Part shown: positions 45,513-54,570 of the stretch, one piece after another | How the letters are laid out: the number at the start of each line of letters is the position of its first letter | Numbering within the stretch: the stretch's first letter is position 1 | Assembly (NCBI RefSeq): GCF_000427425.1 | Contig: NZ_KE386495.1 | Coordinates: forward strand, 1-64,000 | Length of the DNA stretch: 64,000 nt | Source of the DNA: Caldanaerobius polysaccharolyticus DSM 13641 | GTDB taxonomy: Bacteria > Bacillota > Thermoanaerobacteria > Thermoanaerobacterales > Caldanaerobiaceae | Direction: 5' to 3' | The notes under the pieces: model-generated | Databases searched by the model: none | Seen by the model: the letters and a program-made list of their open reading frames with translations, nothing else | What the model was told of the DNA's origin: nothing | Translations under genes and position numbers: made by a program

Positions 45513-46196
45513 TTGCACCTGCGGGTTGTCTGCTAGATCCTTGGCCTGTCCTTCCAGTGTTATGCGCCCTGTCTCCAGGACATAAGCCCTATGGGCTATG
45601 GACAGGGCCATTTTTGCGTTTTGCTCTACCAGCAGTATGGTGGTGCCGCTTTGGTTTATCTCCTTTATTATCTCAAAGATGTCTTTTACGATAATAGGCG
45701 CAAGGCCCATAGAGGGTTCGTCCATAAGGAGTAACCGTGGCCTGGACATCAACGCTCTGCCAATTGCCAGCATCTGCTGCTCGCCGCCGCTTAAAGTACC
45801 TGCCAGCTGCCTTTTTCTCTCCGCTAGACGAGGAAATCGCCCATATACTCTTTCCAGGTCTTTTTTTATGCCGTCTTTATCCGACCTCAAATACGCTCCA
45901 AGCTCCAGGTTTTCCAGCACCGTCATATTGGGAAATATACGGCGACCTTCGGGTACCTGACATATCCCCAACTTTACAATATCCGGCGGCGAAAGCCTTG
46001 TTATGTCTTTTCCCTCAAACATTACACTGCCGCTTTGCACCCTGTTTAAGCCGCATATGGTATTTAAAGTCGTAGATTTTCCCGCCCCATTGGCCCCAAT
46101 AAGGGTCACTATTTCTCCTTCCTCAACCCTTAAGGATATACCCTGTATGGCGTGAATAGCCCCGTAATACACGTGTACATCTCTCAACTCCAGCAT
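45492..46196 (-). CDS. livF: Branched-chain amino acid ABC transporter ATPase LivF
   Basis: 234 residues: LIGANGAGKSTTLNTICGL, LSGGEQQMLAIGRAL and LLLMDEPSMGLAP. GAGGAG precedes ATG. It is the last gene of the liv operon, 4 nt after livG. Confidence 0.95.
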   Translation of the reverse strand: MLELRDVHVYYGAIHAIQGISLRVEEGEIVTLIGANGAGKSTTLNTICGLNRVQSGSVMFEGKDITRLSPPDIVKLGICQVPEGRRIFPNMTVLENLELGAYLRSDKDGIKKDLERVYGRFPRLAERKRQLAGTLSGGEQQMLAIGRALMSRPRLLLMDEPSMGLAPIIVKDIFEIIKEINQSGTTILLVEQNAKMALSIAHRAYVLETGRITLEGQAKDLADNPQVQKAYLGG

Positions 46197-46200
46197 TTTT

Positions 46201-46974
46201 CTACTCCTCTCCCAGATAGGCCTTTATGACCTGAGGATTGTTCTTTATCTCATCAGGAGTGCCTTCAGCAATAAGTTTGCCGTAATCCAGCACGTATATC
46301 CTCTCGCAAATCCCCATCACCACGGACATATCGTGTTCTATGAGGAGGACCGTCAGGTTAAACCTCTTTCTCATCCACTTTATAAGCTCCATCAGCTCTG
46401 CAGACTCCTGTGGGTTCATACCTGCCGCAGGTTCATCCAGAAGCAACAACCTGGGTTTAAGCGCCAGGGCGCGGGCTATTTCCAGCCGGCGCTGTTCGCC
46501 GTAAGGAAGATTTTTAGCCAAAGCATCTTTTTTCTTGTCCAGGTTAAAAACCTTAAGCAATTCCACAGCTTTTTCCCTTAACTCCTGTTCCTTTCTGCCA
46601 AAGGAAGGAAGGCGCAGTATCGCCTCCCACATGCTGTAGCTCACGTGAGCGTGAAATGCCAAAAGCACATTGTCAAGGACCGTCATATCCTTAAAAAGCC
46701 TTATATTCTGAAAGGTCCTGGCTATGCCCATGCGGGCGATTTCATGAGGTGATGCCTTGGCCAGATCTACTTCCACTTCGCCGTGCAACGTAAGAGATCC
46801 ATCTGTGGGGATGTACACCCCTGTTATGAGGTTGAATACGGTGGTCTTACCTGCGCCGTTGGGGCCGATGAGACCAACGATCTCGCCCTGATGCACCTGG
46901 ATATTGACATTGGATACAGCGCTTAAACCTCCAAACGTCTTGGTCAAGTCATTGAGCGTCAGTAGCGGTGGCAT
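46201..46974 (-). CDS. livG: Branched-chain amino acid ABC transporter ATPase LivG
   Basis: 257 residues from ATG 46974 (GAGAGGTG upstream). LIGPNGAGKTTVFNLITG, ARTFQNIRLF and LLLLDEPAAGMNPQE with the C-terminal VIKAYLGE of the LivG type. Its start overlaps the end of livM by 26 nt. Confidence 0.95.
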   Translation of the reverse strand: MPPLLTLNDLTKTFGGLSAVSNVNIQVHQGEIVGLIGPNGAGKTTVFNLITGVYIPTDGSLTLHGEVEVDLAKASPHEIARMGIARTFQNIRLFKDMTVLDNVLLAFHAHVSYSMWEAILRLPSFGRKEQELREKAVELLKVFNLDKKKDALAKNLPYGEQRRLEIARALALKPRLLLLDEPAAGMNPQESAELMELIKWMRKRFNLTVLLIEHDMSVVMGICERIYVLDYGKLIAEGTPDEIKNNPQVIKAYLGEE

Positions 46975-47905
46975 CTTTATCACCTCTCTTAAACACTTTC
47001 CACGAAAGCTCCTTATTTCCCATAAGCCCCTGTGGCCTGTACAACATGATAATCAGCAACATCAGCGCGTAAAGTATCATGCGAATTTCCGGAAAATTCT
47101 GCAGATACATGGACAAAAGTGTGAGAACCGCTGCCCCCAGTATAGAGCCCGTTATGCTCCCCATGCCGCCAAATACCACCATGACCAGTATATCGATGGA
47201 CTTCATAAAACCGAAAGAATTGGGCTTTAACATATAGAAATAATTGGCGTAAAGAGCTCCCGCTATGCCTGCAAAAAGAGCCCCTATGGTGAATGCCAAT
47301 ATTTTGTAATACGCTATATTTATTCCCGCCGATTCTGCAGCGATTTCATCTTCCCTTATAGCTATACACGCCCTCCCGTAAGAGGAGTCTATAAAGTTGC
47401 GGATTACTACTACTGTGGCCACGGTTATAAAGAATATCCATGTCCAGTTGGTATACCTGGGTATATCGGGTAATCCGCTGGCGCCTCCGATGTAATCGAC
47501 ATTAAGGGCGATAATACGTATTATCTCGCTCAAACCCAATGTGGCAATAGCCAGATAATCACCCCTTAACCTCAGTGTGGGAATGCCCACCAGCACACCT
47601 ACCAATCCTGCCGCCAAAGCCGCAGCGATAATCGCCACAGGGAAAGGCAAGTTGAGCTTCAGCGTCAGAACAGCTGAGACATAAGCGCCTATGGCCATAA
47701 AGCCCGCGTGGCCCAGGGAAAACTGCCCTGTAAATCCCGTGATGAGGTTCAAACTCACCGCCAGTATAACGTTTATAGCCAGCAAAAATATATTTAGCTG
47801 CAAGTACTCGTTTATTATACCCGCATATATCAAGACTTCAACCACCGCGTAGATAAGCGCCAGAACTACTGCGTTTAACAAAAATCTCTTCCTATCTGCG
47901 CTCAT
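46949..47905 (-). CDS. livM: Branched-chain amino acid ABC transporter permease LivM
   Basis: 318 residues, about eight membrane helices, with LITGFTGQFSLGHAGFMAIG, RLRGDYLAIATLGLSEIIR and VMVVFGGMGSITG. GAAGGTG precedes ATG, and livH ends 2 nt before its start. Confidence 0.95.
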   Translation of the reverse strand: MSADRKRFLLNAVVLALIYAVVEVLIYAGIINEYLQLNIFLLAINVILAVSLNLITGFTGQFSLGHAGFMAIGAYVSAVLTLKLNLPFPVAIIAAALAAGLVGVLVGIPTLRLRGDYLAIATLGLSEIIRIIALNVDYIGGASGLPDIPRYTNWTWIFFITVATVVVIRNFIDSSYGRACIAIREDEIAAESAGINIAYYKILAFTIGALFAGIAGALYANYFYMLKPNSFGFMKSIDILVMVVFGGMGSITGSILGAAVLTLLSMYLQNFPEIRMILYALMLLIIMLYRPQGLMGNKELSWKVFKRGDKDATATDAQ

Positions 47906-47907
47906 AA

Positions 47908-48792
47908 TTACACCTTCTCCACTGTATTTTTGCCCAACAAGCCCGACGGCTTTATAAGCAGTATTAAGATGAGAATGACAAAGGCAACCGCATCCCTGAA
48001 ATTAGAGTTAATATAGCCGCTGACCAGCGTCTCAATCATTCCCAAAAGCAAGCCGCCCACCATAGCACCGGGTATGCTCCCTATGCCACCGAACACGGCC
48101 GCGATAAACGCCTTTAAGCCAGGCATAATCCCCATAAGGGGGTCTATGGAATTGTAGTACAGACCAACCAGCACGCCGGCAGCTCCAGCCAAAGCCGAGC
48201 CTAAAGCAAAAGTAGCAGATATGGTGTTATCCACGTTTATCCCCATAAGCTGCGCCGCATCTTTATCTATAGATACTGCCCTCATGGCTTTGCCTATCTT
48301 GGTTCTATGCACTACAAACTGAAGCAATACCATCAACACTACCGATATAGCAAACATATAAAGCTGCATATTGCTCAAACTCACCTGGCCGTTTAAAAAG
48401 GCATACTGCCTCTCTGGCAGTACGTTGGGAAACGTTCTGGTATCAGGCCCTGCAACGTACATGGTAACGTACTCAAGAAGCAGGGACACCCCTATGGCCG
48501 TGATAAGCAAAGCTATCCTGGTAGAGTTTCTCAAGGGCTTATAAGCTACTTTTTCAATCCCTATCCCCAGTAAAGCGCATATTACCATAGAAAGGATAAG
48601 CGCAGGTACAAATCCCAGATGAAATGTGGTAACAGCCACAAACCCTACGTAAGCGCCTATCATGTACACATCCCCATGGGCAAAGTTGATAAGGTTTATG
48701 ATTCCATAGATCATAGTATAGCCCAGCGCCAGAAGGGAGTAAATGCTTCCTAGAAAAATACCGTTTAACAGCTGCTGTATAAAAACCCCCAT
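47908..48792 (-). CDS. livH: Branched-chain amino acid ABC transporter permease LivH
   Basis: 294 residues from ATG 48792 (GAGAGGTGAG upstream; the longer frame to 48816 precedes this site). It has LINFAHGDVYMIGAYVG and AFIAAVFGGIGSIPGAMVGG. It lies after a hairpin that separates it from the binding-protein gene. Confidence 0.95.
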   Translation of the reverse strand: MGVFIQQLLNGIFLGSIYSLLALGYTMIYGIINLINFAHGDVYMIGAYVGFVAVTTFHLGFVPALILSMVICALLGIGIEKVAYKPLRNSTRIALLITAIGVSLLLEYVTMYVAGPDTRTFPNVLPERQYAFLNGQVSLSNMQLYMFAISVVLMVLLQFVVHRTKIGKAMRAVSIDKDAAQLMGINVDNTISATFALGSALAGAAGVLVGLYYNSIDPLMGIMPGLKAFIAAVFGGIGSIPGAMVGGLLLGMIETLVSGYINSNFRDAVAFVILILILLIKPSGLLGKNTVEKV

Positions 48793-48820
48793 AATCTCAC
48801 CTCTCACAACACACAAATTA

Positions 48821-48850
48821 TGCCAAACAGGCGACTTCTCCTGTTTGGCA
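48821..48850 (-). terminator. Intra-operon hairpin between livJ and livH
   Basis: A perfect 11-bp stem TGCCAAACAGG / CCTGTTTGGCA with an 8-nt loop. There is no long T tract, so it is more likely an attenuator or mRNA stabiliser that keeps binding-protein mRNA above permease mRNA. Confidence 0.6.
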
Positions 48851-48861
48851 AATTATTATTT

Positions 48862-50022
48862 TCATGGATTAATTTTGGTTACAAATACCTGCTTATCGCC
48901 TTTCCACTCCACAACTACCACTGATTTTATAGGGTTGTGTTTATCGTCTACAGATAATGTTCCCGTAACCCCTTTAAAGTCCTTGGTGGAAGCTAGGGCG
49001 TCTTTTATTTTCTGGGGATCGGTAGAGTTAGCCCTCTTTATGGCATCGGCCAGGAAATACATCTCATCGTAAGCCAGCGCATGGAATGCATTGGGCTCCT
49101 TATTGTACTTTTCCTTAAACGCCTTTATGAACTCTACGACTTTGGGATCGGTATCGTCAGCAGAGTAGTGATTGGTAAAGTACACATCGGTAAGGGATGA
49201 ACCTGCCTCCTTAGGAACTACTTCCGAGTCAAAACCATCGCCGCCTAGTATAGGCGCCTTTATACCCATATCCCTTGCCTGCTTTATGATAAGCCCTACT
49301 TCGTTGTAATAACCTGGCACGTATATAACGTCGGCATTGTAGCCTTTTATCTTGGTTAAGACGCTGCGGAAATCTTTATCTTTTCCCTGGTAATACTCCA
49401 CGCCCAGTATTTTCCCACCGTTTGACGTAAACACATCTTTAAAGCTGGCCGCCAACCCTTTGCTGTAGTCCGATGTGGTCTCGATGTACATAACGGCGGT
49501 CTTCGCTTTTAAATGTTCAAGCGCAAATTTAGCCATGCTGCCGCCCTGGAATGAATCGTTAAAACACGTCCTGAAAATATACTCTGCTACCCCACTAGGC
49601 GTTACGGTAACATCGTCAGCCGTTGCTGAACCAGTAATCAGGGGAATTTTGTTCTGCGTAACTACAGGTCTTACCGCCTTTACATTGCCCGATGTGGCAG
49701 GACCCAGTATAGCGACTACCTTTTGCCCTACCAGCTTGGTAGCCACATTGGTAGCCTCAGCGGCATCGGATTTGTTGTCTTGGATGACAAGGTTGATCTT
49801 TTTACCCAATACACCGCCTGCCTTGTTTATTTCGTCCACAGCCATTTTTATCCCATCCAGTGACGCCTGTCCGTACTGGGCAAGGTCGTTGGATAATTCA
49901 TAATCCACACCTACGTTTATCGTATTTCCTCCTCCTGATGACGTGGATGCGCTCTTACACCCCGATAAAGCAAAAAGGCTAATCGCAATAATCGCAACAA
50001 TCGCACTCAACCGTTTGAACAT
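48862..50022 (-). CDS. livJ: Branched-chain amino acid binding lipoprotein (LivJ-like)
   Basis: 386 residues from ATG 50022 (AAAGGGGAG upstream). Lipobox LFALSGC, then a type I periplasmic-binding fold with GQASLDGIKMAVDEINKAGG, ILGPATSGNVKAVRPV and GGDGFDSEVV. It is the first gene of the liv operon, under a strong promoter. Confidence 0.94.
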   Translation of the reverse strand: MFKRLSAIVAIIAISLFALSGCKSASTSSGGGNTINVGVDYELSNDLAQYGQASLDGIKMAVDEINKAGGVLGKKINLVIQDNKSDAAEATNVATKLVGQKVVAILGPATSGNVKAVRPVVTQNKIPLITGSATADDVTVTPSGVAEYIFRTCFNDSFQGGSMAKFALEHLKAKTAVMYIETTSDYSKGLAASFKDVFTSNGGKILGVEYYQGKDKDFRSVLTKIKGYNADVIYVPGYYNEVGLIIKQARDMGIKAPILGGDGFDSEVVPKEAGSSLTDVYFTNHYSADDTDPKVVEFIKAFKEKYNKEPNAFHALAYDEMYFLADAIKRANSTDPQKIKDALASTKDFKGVTGTLSVDDKHNPIKSVVVVEWKGDKQVFVTKINP

Positions 50023-50053
50023 ATTTCTCCCCTTTCTAAATCTAATACCTTTT

Positions 50054-50082
50054 AATATATCAGTGCAATAAAGTACAGTCAA
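50054..50082 (-). promoter_or_regulatory. Sigma-A promoter of the liv operon
   Basis: Minus strand: -35 TTGACT (50082-50077), 17-nt spacer and -10 TATATT (50059-50054), 32 bp before the start codon. Confidence 0.75.
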
Positions 50083-50089
50083 GTTAAAT

Positions 50090-50109
50090 TTGTTGAATAA
50101 TTTCAACAA
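50090..50109. promoter_or_regulatory. Palindrome upstream of the liv promoter
   Basis: TTGTTGAA-N4-TTCAACAA, 8-nt arms, ending 8 bp before the -35 box. It could be an activator or repressor site. It resembles but does not match the Rex consensus TTGTTAA-N4-TTAACAA. Confidence 0.45.
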
Positions 50110-50139
50110 TTTTTTAATCTTTATGCGATGATTTTTATA

Positions 50140-50172
50140 CTACAAAAAATTAAGGTGCAGACGCGCTGCACC
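50140..50172 (-). terminator. Terminator of the Gfo/Idh-ThuA operon
   Basis: GGTGCAG / CTGCACC stem with a 5-nt loop, followed on the minus strand by TTAATTTTTTGTAG, 10 nt after the stop codon. Confidence 0.85.
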
Positions 50173-50181
50173 CGGAAACGC

Positions 50182-51345
50182 TTATATATCATCCACTTTA
50201 ACCCACTGGCGTTGCTCTATGGAAACATCCACGGCCTCCAGGACCTGCTGGCACCTGACGCCGTCGTAGAAATTGGGTTCTGGCAGTTTATCTTCTGATA
50301 CCGCTTTTATAAACTCGTACACCTCGTGTACAAAGGTATTTTCATACCCTATCACATGGCCTGCTGGCCACCATGCCGCCATATAAGGATGTACCGGTTC
50401 GCTGACCTGTACTGTCTTAAACCCTTGCTCACCCTCGGGGTCGTCCACCGAATAGTACTTTAACTCATTCATCCGCTCAAATTCAAACCTAATGCTGCCT
50501 TTGCTGCCGTTTATCTCAAACCACATGCCGTTCTTATGGCCTGTGGCAAATCGGGTAGCTTCTATAATACCCAAGGCGCCGTTCTTAAACCGGCATAAAA
50601 ACAATGTGGCATCATCCACGTTGACATGAGCCCTGGGGGCACCTTTAGCCGCTCTGCCGCTTAATCCCGTCATCTCGCTAACCATAGGGCGTTGCTTTAC
50701 AAAGGTCTCATTCATGCCCATGACCTCATCAAACTCCCCCACTAGATACCTGGCTATATCGATAAGGTGAGCGCCCAGGTCTCCCAGCGACCCTGAACCC
50801 GCAACCTCTTTTTGCAGCCTCCACACCAGAGGAAACTCCGGATCTATAATCCAATCCTGCAGGTAAAAACCTCTGAAGTGGAATATCCTGCCCAGCTTGC
50901 CTCCATCTATGAGCTTTTTAGCCAATCGCACGGCAGGAGCACACCTGTAGTTAAACCCCACCATGTGCTTTACACCGGCACTCTCTACGGCTTTAAGCAT
51001 TTCTCTCGCATCAGAAAGGTTTAAAGCCAAGGGCTTTTCACAAAACACATGCTTGCCAGCCTCCGCTGCCGCTATGGCGATGTCCTTATGGGCATTACTG
51101 GGCGCCGTTATATCCACCATGTCAATGTCATCCCTGGAAATGAGCTCTTTCCATGACGTCACGTATCCTTCCCAGCCAAACCTCTCGGCGGCCGCCTTGA
51201 CTCCCTCCTCATCTCGCCCACACAATAGCTTCATTCTAGGCCTTAACGGCATATTGAAAAACATGCTCACGTTTTTATAAGCAAAGCTATGGGCTTTACC
51301 CATAAATTTATAACCTACCAAGCCCACATTGAGCGTATCGCCCAT
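50182..51345 (-). CDS. Gfo/Idh/MocA-family NAD(P)-dependent oxidoreductase
   Basis: 387 residues from ATG 51345 (GGGGG 9 nt upstream). N-terminal Rossmann fold (NVGLVGYKFMGKAHSFA), CEKPLALNLSDA with the catalytic Lys of the EKP motif, and GSLGDLGAHLIDIARYLVG with the His of the family. It oxidises or reduces a sugar or inositol-type ring. It lies 32 nt after a second member of the same family. Confidence 0.9.
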   Translation of the reverse strand: MGDTLNVGLVGYKFMGKAHSFAYKNVSMFFNMPLRPRMKLLCGRDEEGVKAAAERFGWEGYVTSWKELISRDDIDMVDITAPSNAHKDIAIAAAEAGKHVFCEKPLALNLSDAREMLKAVESAGVKHMVGFNYRCAPAVRLAKKLIDGGKLGRIFHFRGFYLQDWIIDPEFPLVWRLQKEVAGSGSLGDLGAHLIDIARYLVGEFDEVMGMNETFVKQRPMVSEMTGLSGRAAKGAPRAHVNVDDATLFLCRFKNGALGIIEATRFATGHKNGMWFEINGSKGSIRFEFERMNELKYYSVDDPEGEQGFKTVQVSEPVHPYMAAWWPAGHVIGYENTFVHEVYEFIKAVSEDKLPEPNFYDGVRCQQVLEAVDVSIEQRQWVKVDDI

Positions 51346-51376
51346 AACCACATACCCCCTTTACCACTATTTATAT

Positions 51377-52483
51377 TTACCTATCGAGAGTACCATACAT
51401 AAGGCCTAACGGCAAAGGCGCAGGTCTCTCACAGGTGCTTTCAAGCATGTAGTGCTTTCCTTGCTGTGCAGCTATGTGGAATCCGTGCATTATCTCGAGG
51501 ACGTGATACGTCAAGTGCCCACTGGCCCTATGGGGCCTACCCGAAATCAGTGCGTACGCCATATCCGACACTCCAATACCCCTGCTGTTTTCAGAATAGC
51601 CGTGGGTTAAAGGTACCTCTTTCCATTCTCCATGGTCTTTTCGCCTTATATATACAGGACCACCAAAGGTGTTGGGGTCTGGTACTATCAACGTGCCTTC
51701 AGAACCGTAAATCTCTATGCGCGGCAGCTGGCTATGCCATACGTCAAAGCTGGTTAAAATAACCCCGATGGCTCCGCTATTAAATTCCATTATTCCCGCT
51801 ACATGGGTAGGAACCTCCACTTGAATCCTCTTACCGTATTTTTGTCTGCTGGTTATAATCCTCTCCGGAAAGGTTATCCTGGTACAACCTGTAACCCTCT
51901 TTACAGGACCCATCAGAGTCACCAAAGCTGTCAGGTAGTACGGTCCCATGTCAAACATAGGTCCTCCCCCTACCTGATAGTAAAATTCGGGATCCGGATG
52001 CCAGCTTTCGTGGCCGTGGCACAACATGAAAGCGGTAGCACCAATAGGCTCGCCAATCCAGCCGTCATCTATGAGCTTTCTACATGTTTGAATACCGCCT
52101 CCTAAGAAGGTATCCGGTGCACCACCTACCAGCAGACCTTTAGCCTTGGCCAGGTTAATGATACTTTTGCCATCCTCTAAAGTTATGGCCATGGGTTTTT
52201 CAGCGTAAATATTTTTCCCCGCATTAAGGGCTGCCATAGTAACCTCTGCGTGAGCTTTGGGAATAGTGAGATTGATCACTATCTGTATTTCTGGATCAGA
52301 TAAAAGCTCATCCACCGTACAGGCCTTGGGTACGCCAAATTCCTGGGCTTTTGCCTTAGCCCTATCCATGATCAGGTCAGCACACGCCACTATCTCCAGG
52401 TTTTCGAAAATCTTTCCCGCTTTAAAGTACACGCCACTTATATTGCCGCAACCTATAATACCTACCTTTACCTTTTCAACCAC
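51377..52483 (-). CDS. Gfo/Idh/MocA-family oxidoreductase
   Basis: 368 residues with [19 protein letters not shown], the catalytic [12 protein letters not shown], and [19 protein letters not shown]. Distinct from its neighbour, so the two probably do successive steps on one substrate. It follows the ThuA gene by 16 nt. Confidence 0.9.
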   Translation of the reverse strand: MVEKVKVGIIGCGNISGVYFKAGKIFENLEIVACADLIMDRAKAKAQEFGVPKACTVDELLSDPEIQIVINLTIPKAHAEVTMAALNAGKNIYAEKPMAITLEDGKSIINLAKAKGLLVGGAPDTFLGGGIQTCRKLIDDGWIGEPIGATAFMLCHGHESWHPDPEFYYQVGGGPMFDMGPYYLTALVTLMGPVKRVTGCTRITFPERIITSRQKYGKRIQVEVPTHVAGIMEFNSGAIGVILTSFDVWHSQLPRIEIYGSEGTLIVPDPNTFGGPVYIRRKDHGEWKEVPLTHGYSENSRGIGVSDMAYALISGRPHRASGHLTYHVLEIMHGFHIAAQQGKHYMLESTCERPAPLPLGLMYGTLDR

Positions 52484-52499
52484 AAACTCACCCCCTTAT

Positions 52500-53123
52500 T
52501 TAGCGCGCAGCCCAAACCATGCCATTAGCCATGATGGACAACACAGGTGGCATCTTTACAATGGATGCGGTATGCCCTAGAGAACAATAGAAAACCCTTC
52601 CTTTGCCATAAGTTTTGGTCCAAGCCACCGGCATTACCACATCGCCAAAGTTGGTGGTTGCTAGAACCTTTATGGCAGGGTCTATGTGCATGTAATACTG
52701 TTCTGACGTCACCTGAAAATCGTCAATGCCATAGGTTATAGGGTGGCTTTTATCCAAAATATGAACGGTATATGTAACGCCGTCGCCACCAGGATGAGCC
52801 ACCCACTGCCCACCTACCATATACTGATATTCGGTTTCTGACCTGAAAGAATCTCCCATACCGCCGTGCAGCCCCGCTATTCCCGTCCCTTCTCTTATAG
52901 CAGCCAATAGCGGATTTAACTGCTCAGGTTTAATCGTACCCATCGTCCACTCAGGCACTATCAGGTCGTATGTTTTTAATTTCTCGTAATCAGCGAAACT
53001 GTCCAATGTATTTGACACATCGACGCAAAAGCCTTTTCCCCTCAAGACCTCCGCCAATATTTCTGCCACCTGCTTAGGTTCATGGCCTTCCCATCCACCC
53101 CAGACGATTAACGCCTTTTTCAT
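52500..53123 (-). CDS. ThuA-like glutamine-amidotransferase-fold protein
   Basis: 207 residues from ATG 53123 (AAAGGGG 8 nt upstream). KKALIVWGGWEGHEP, LHGGMGDSF and GGQWVAHPGGDG are ThuA signatures. ThuA proteins accompany Gfo/Idh oxidoreductases in disaccharide use through 3-keto sugars. A longer frame to 53195 exists with a poorly spaced AAGGAGG. Confidence 0.88.
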   Translation of the reverse strand: MKKALIVWGGWEGHEPKQVAEILAEVLRGKGFCVDVSNTLDSFADYEKLKTYDLIVPEWTMGTIKPEQLNPLLAAIREGTGIAGLHGGMGDSFRSETEYQYMVGGQWVAHPGGDGVTYTVHILDKSHPITYGIDDFQVTSEQYYMHIDPAIKVLATTNFGDVVMPVAWTKTYGKGRVFYCSLGHTASIVKMPPVLSIMANGMVWAAR

Positions 53124-53239
53124 GGCAACAACCCCTTTATTAAGTGAGTTTAAAAATGCTGGTACACCATAGTTAGTCTTTATAATATATTCCATATCCT
53201 TTGCTAAAATCCTCCTTAAAAGACAAAAATGGCATAAAA

Positions 53240-53266
53240 AAATTAGCGCTATTACCGCGCTAATTT
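53240..53266 (-). terminator. Terminator of the kinase-DUF815 operon
   Basis: A 10-bp stem AAATTAGCGC / GCGCTAATTT with a 7-nt loop that overlaps the DUF815 stop codon, followed on the minus strand by TTTTTATGCC. Confidence 0.88.
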
Positions 53267-54565
53267 ATACCTCATGTGGTCTATAAACTGCCTGGCGCTA
53301 CGGGGCGACATGCCGTTGTGCCACATAGCCCACTTAATGGCTTGCTCTCTCAGCACATTCCAATCCACATCCAATCCGAATCGCTCAGCGAGGCCTTTTA
53401 CTATATCAAGGTACTTTCTTTGATCAGGAGTGGAAAAGGTAACGGTTATGCCGAATCTATCCGCCAGTGACAGCTTTTCCTCCTTGGTATCCCTGCTGTG
53501 AAGCTCCTCAGAATCATTATCTTGCAGGTACTCTTTGACCAAATGCCTCCTATTGGACGTGGCGTATACAACCGCATTGGGAGGCAAAGCTTCCACTCCC
53601 CCTTCCAATATAGACTTAAGCTCTTTATAATTGGTTTCCATCTCATCAAAAGACAGGTCGTCGAAAAAGAGTATAAATTTAAGGCCACGGTTTCTGACGC
53701 TGTCAATAATATCGTGCAAAAAGGGCATATCCCCTCGCCTGACCTCCACCATCCTCAGGCCCTGACCGCTGTACTCATTGAGCAACGCCTTGACAGTGGA
53801 CGACTTGCCCGTACCTCTATCGCCGTACAACAGCACGTTGCTGGCAGGCAAGCCTTTCAAAAATGCCTGCGTATTATCTATGACCACCTGCCGCTCATCC
53901 CTGTAGCCTATGAGCTCATCAAAAGTAACAGGGTCCACGTTGCGTATACCTTCAAGATGTCCTTCACACCCTTCAACTACCCATCGAAAAGCTGTATACT
54001 GACCAAAAATCCCGCAGCCATTTGACCTGTAATACTCTGATAGGTACCGGACCATCTGAACATCCTCTCGGTCCCACAGGTAGATCAGATCCTCTCTCGC
54101 GCCTTTTAAGCCGCGGGCTGAGCTTTCATAGGATTTAAGACAGCCTTCAAAATGCGCAAGATCAACGTCTACAACCTCTTTTACAGCGCCCACGACGTCA
54201 AGCCTGCTCAAGGTTTTAAGCCACTTTAACTCCTGTAAGGCCTCCCACGCCAGTGAATCGCCCACTGCCTCAAAGCCGTACCTTTCTGAAATAAGGCTAA
54301 AGGCATTTTCATCGTAGGCAACCGCGTCGGTCAATACCCTGCGCCATAAGTCCTGAAATGCCCCATTTTCTATAGCGTAATTCAAAAGAATGCTGTAAAG
54401 GTCGCCGTAAAGAGAGTATATAACACCTAAAGAAGGGTTTTCTTTTAAAAGCTCCTTGGCAATGCCGATTACTTCTCTTATCCCCGGCCGATGCACAATG
54501 CCCCTGTACAGTATCAATTTACTTGCGCCATCTAGCACTTCCTTCAATAAATCTTTGGTAGACAC
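53252..54565 (-). CDS. DUF815-family AAA+ ATPase
   Basis: 437 residues. A long N-terminal helical region (to about 210) is followed by an AAA core: DELIGYRDERQVVIDNTQAF, Walker A LLYGDRGTGKSSTVKALL, Walker B KFILFFDDLSFDE and sensor NAVVYATSNRRHLV. DUF815 proteins are of unknown function. It lies 5 nt after the sugar kinase, though a functional link is not evident. Confidence 0.92.
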   Translation of the reverse strand: MSTKDLLKEVLDGASKLILYRGIVHRPGIREVIGIAKELLKENPSLGVIYSLYGDLYSILLNYAIENGAFQDLWRRVLTDAVAYDENAFSLISERYGFEAVGDSLAWEALQELKWLKTLSRLDVVGAVKEVVDVDLAHFEGCLKSYESSARGLKGAREDLIYLWDREDVQMVRYLSEYYRSNGCGIFGQYTAFRWVVEGCEGHLEGIRNVDPVTFDELIGYRDERQVVIDNTQAFLKGLPASNVLLYGDRGTGKSSTVKALLNEYSGQGLRMVEVRRGDMPFLHDIIDSVRNRGLKFILFFDDLSFDEMETNYKELKSILEGGVEALPPNAVVYATSNRRHLVKEYLQDNDSEELHSRDTKEEKLSLADRFGITVTFSTPDQRKYLDIVKGLAERFGLDVDWNVLREQAIKWAMWHNGMSPRSARQFIDHMRYKLAR

Positions 54566-54570
54566 CTACC

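Noticed and set aside
50090-50109. Rex operator before liv
   Set aside because: The palindrome has one extra base pair in each arm compared with TTGTTAA-N4-TTAACAA, so a Rex assignment is not supported.
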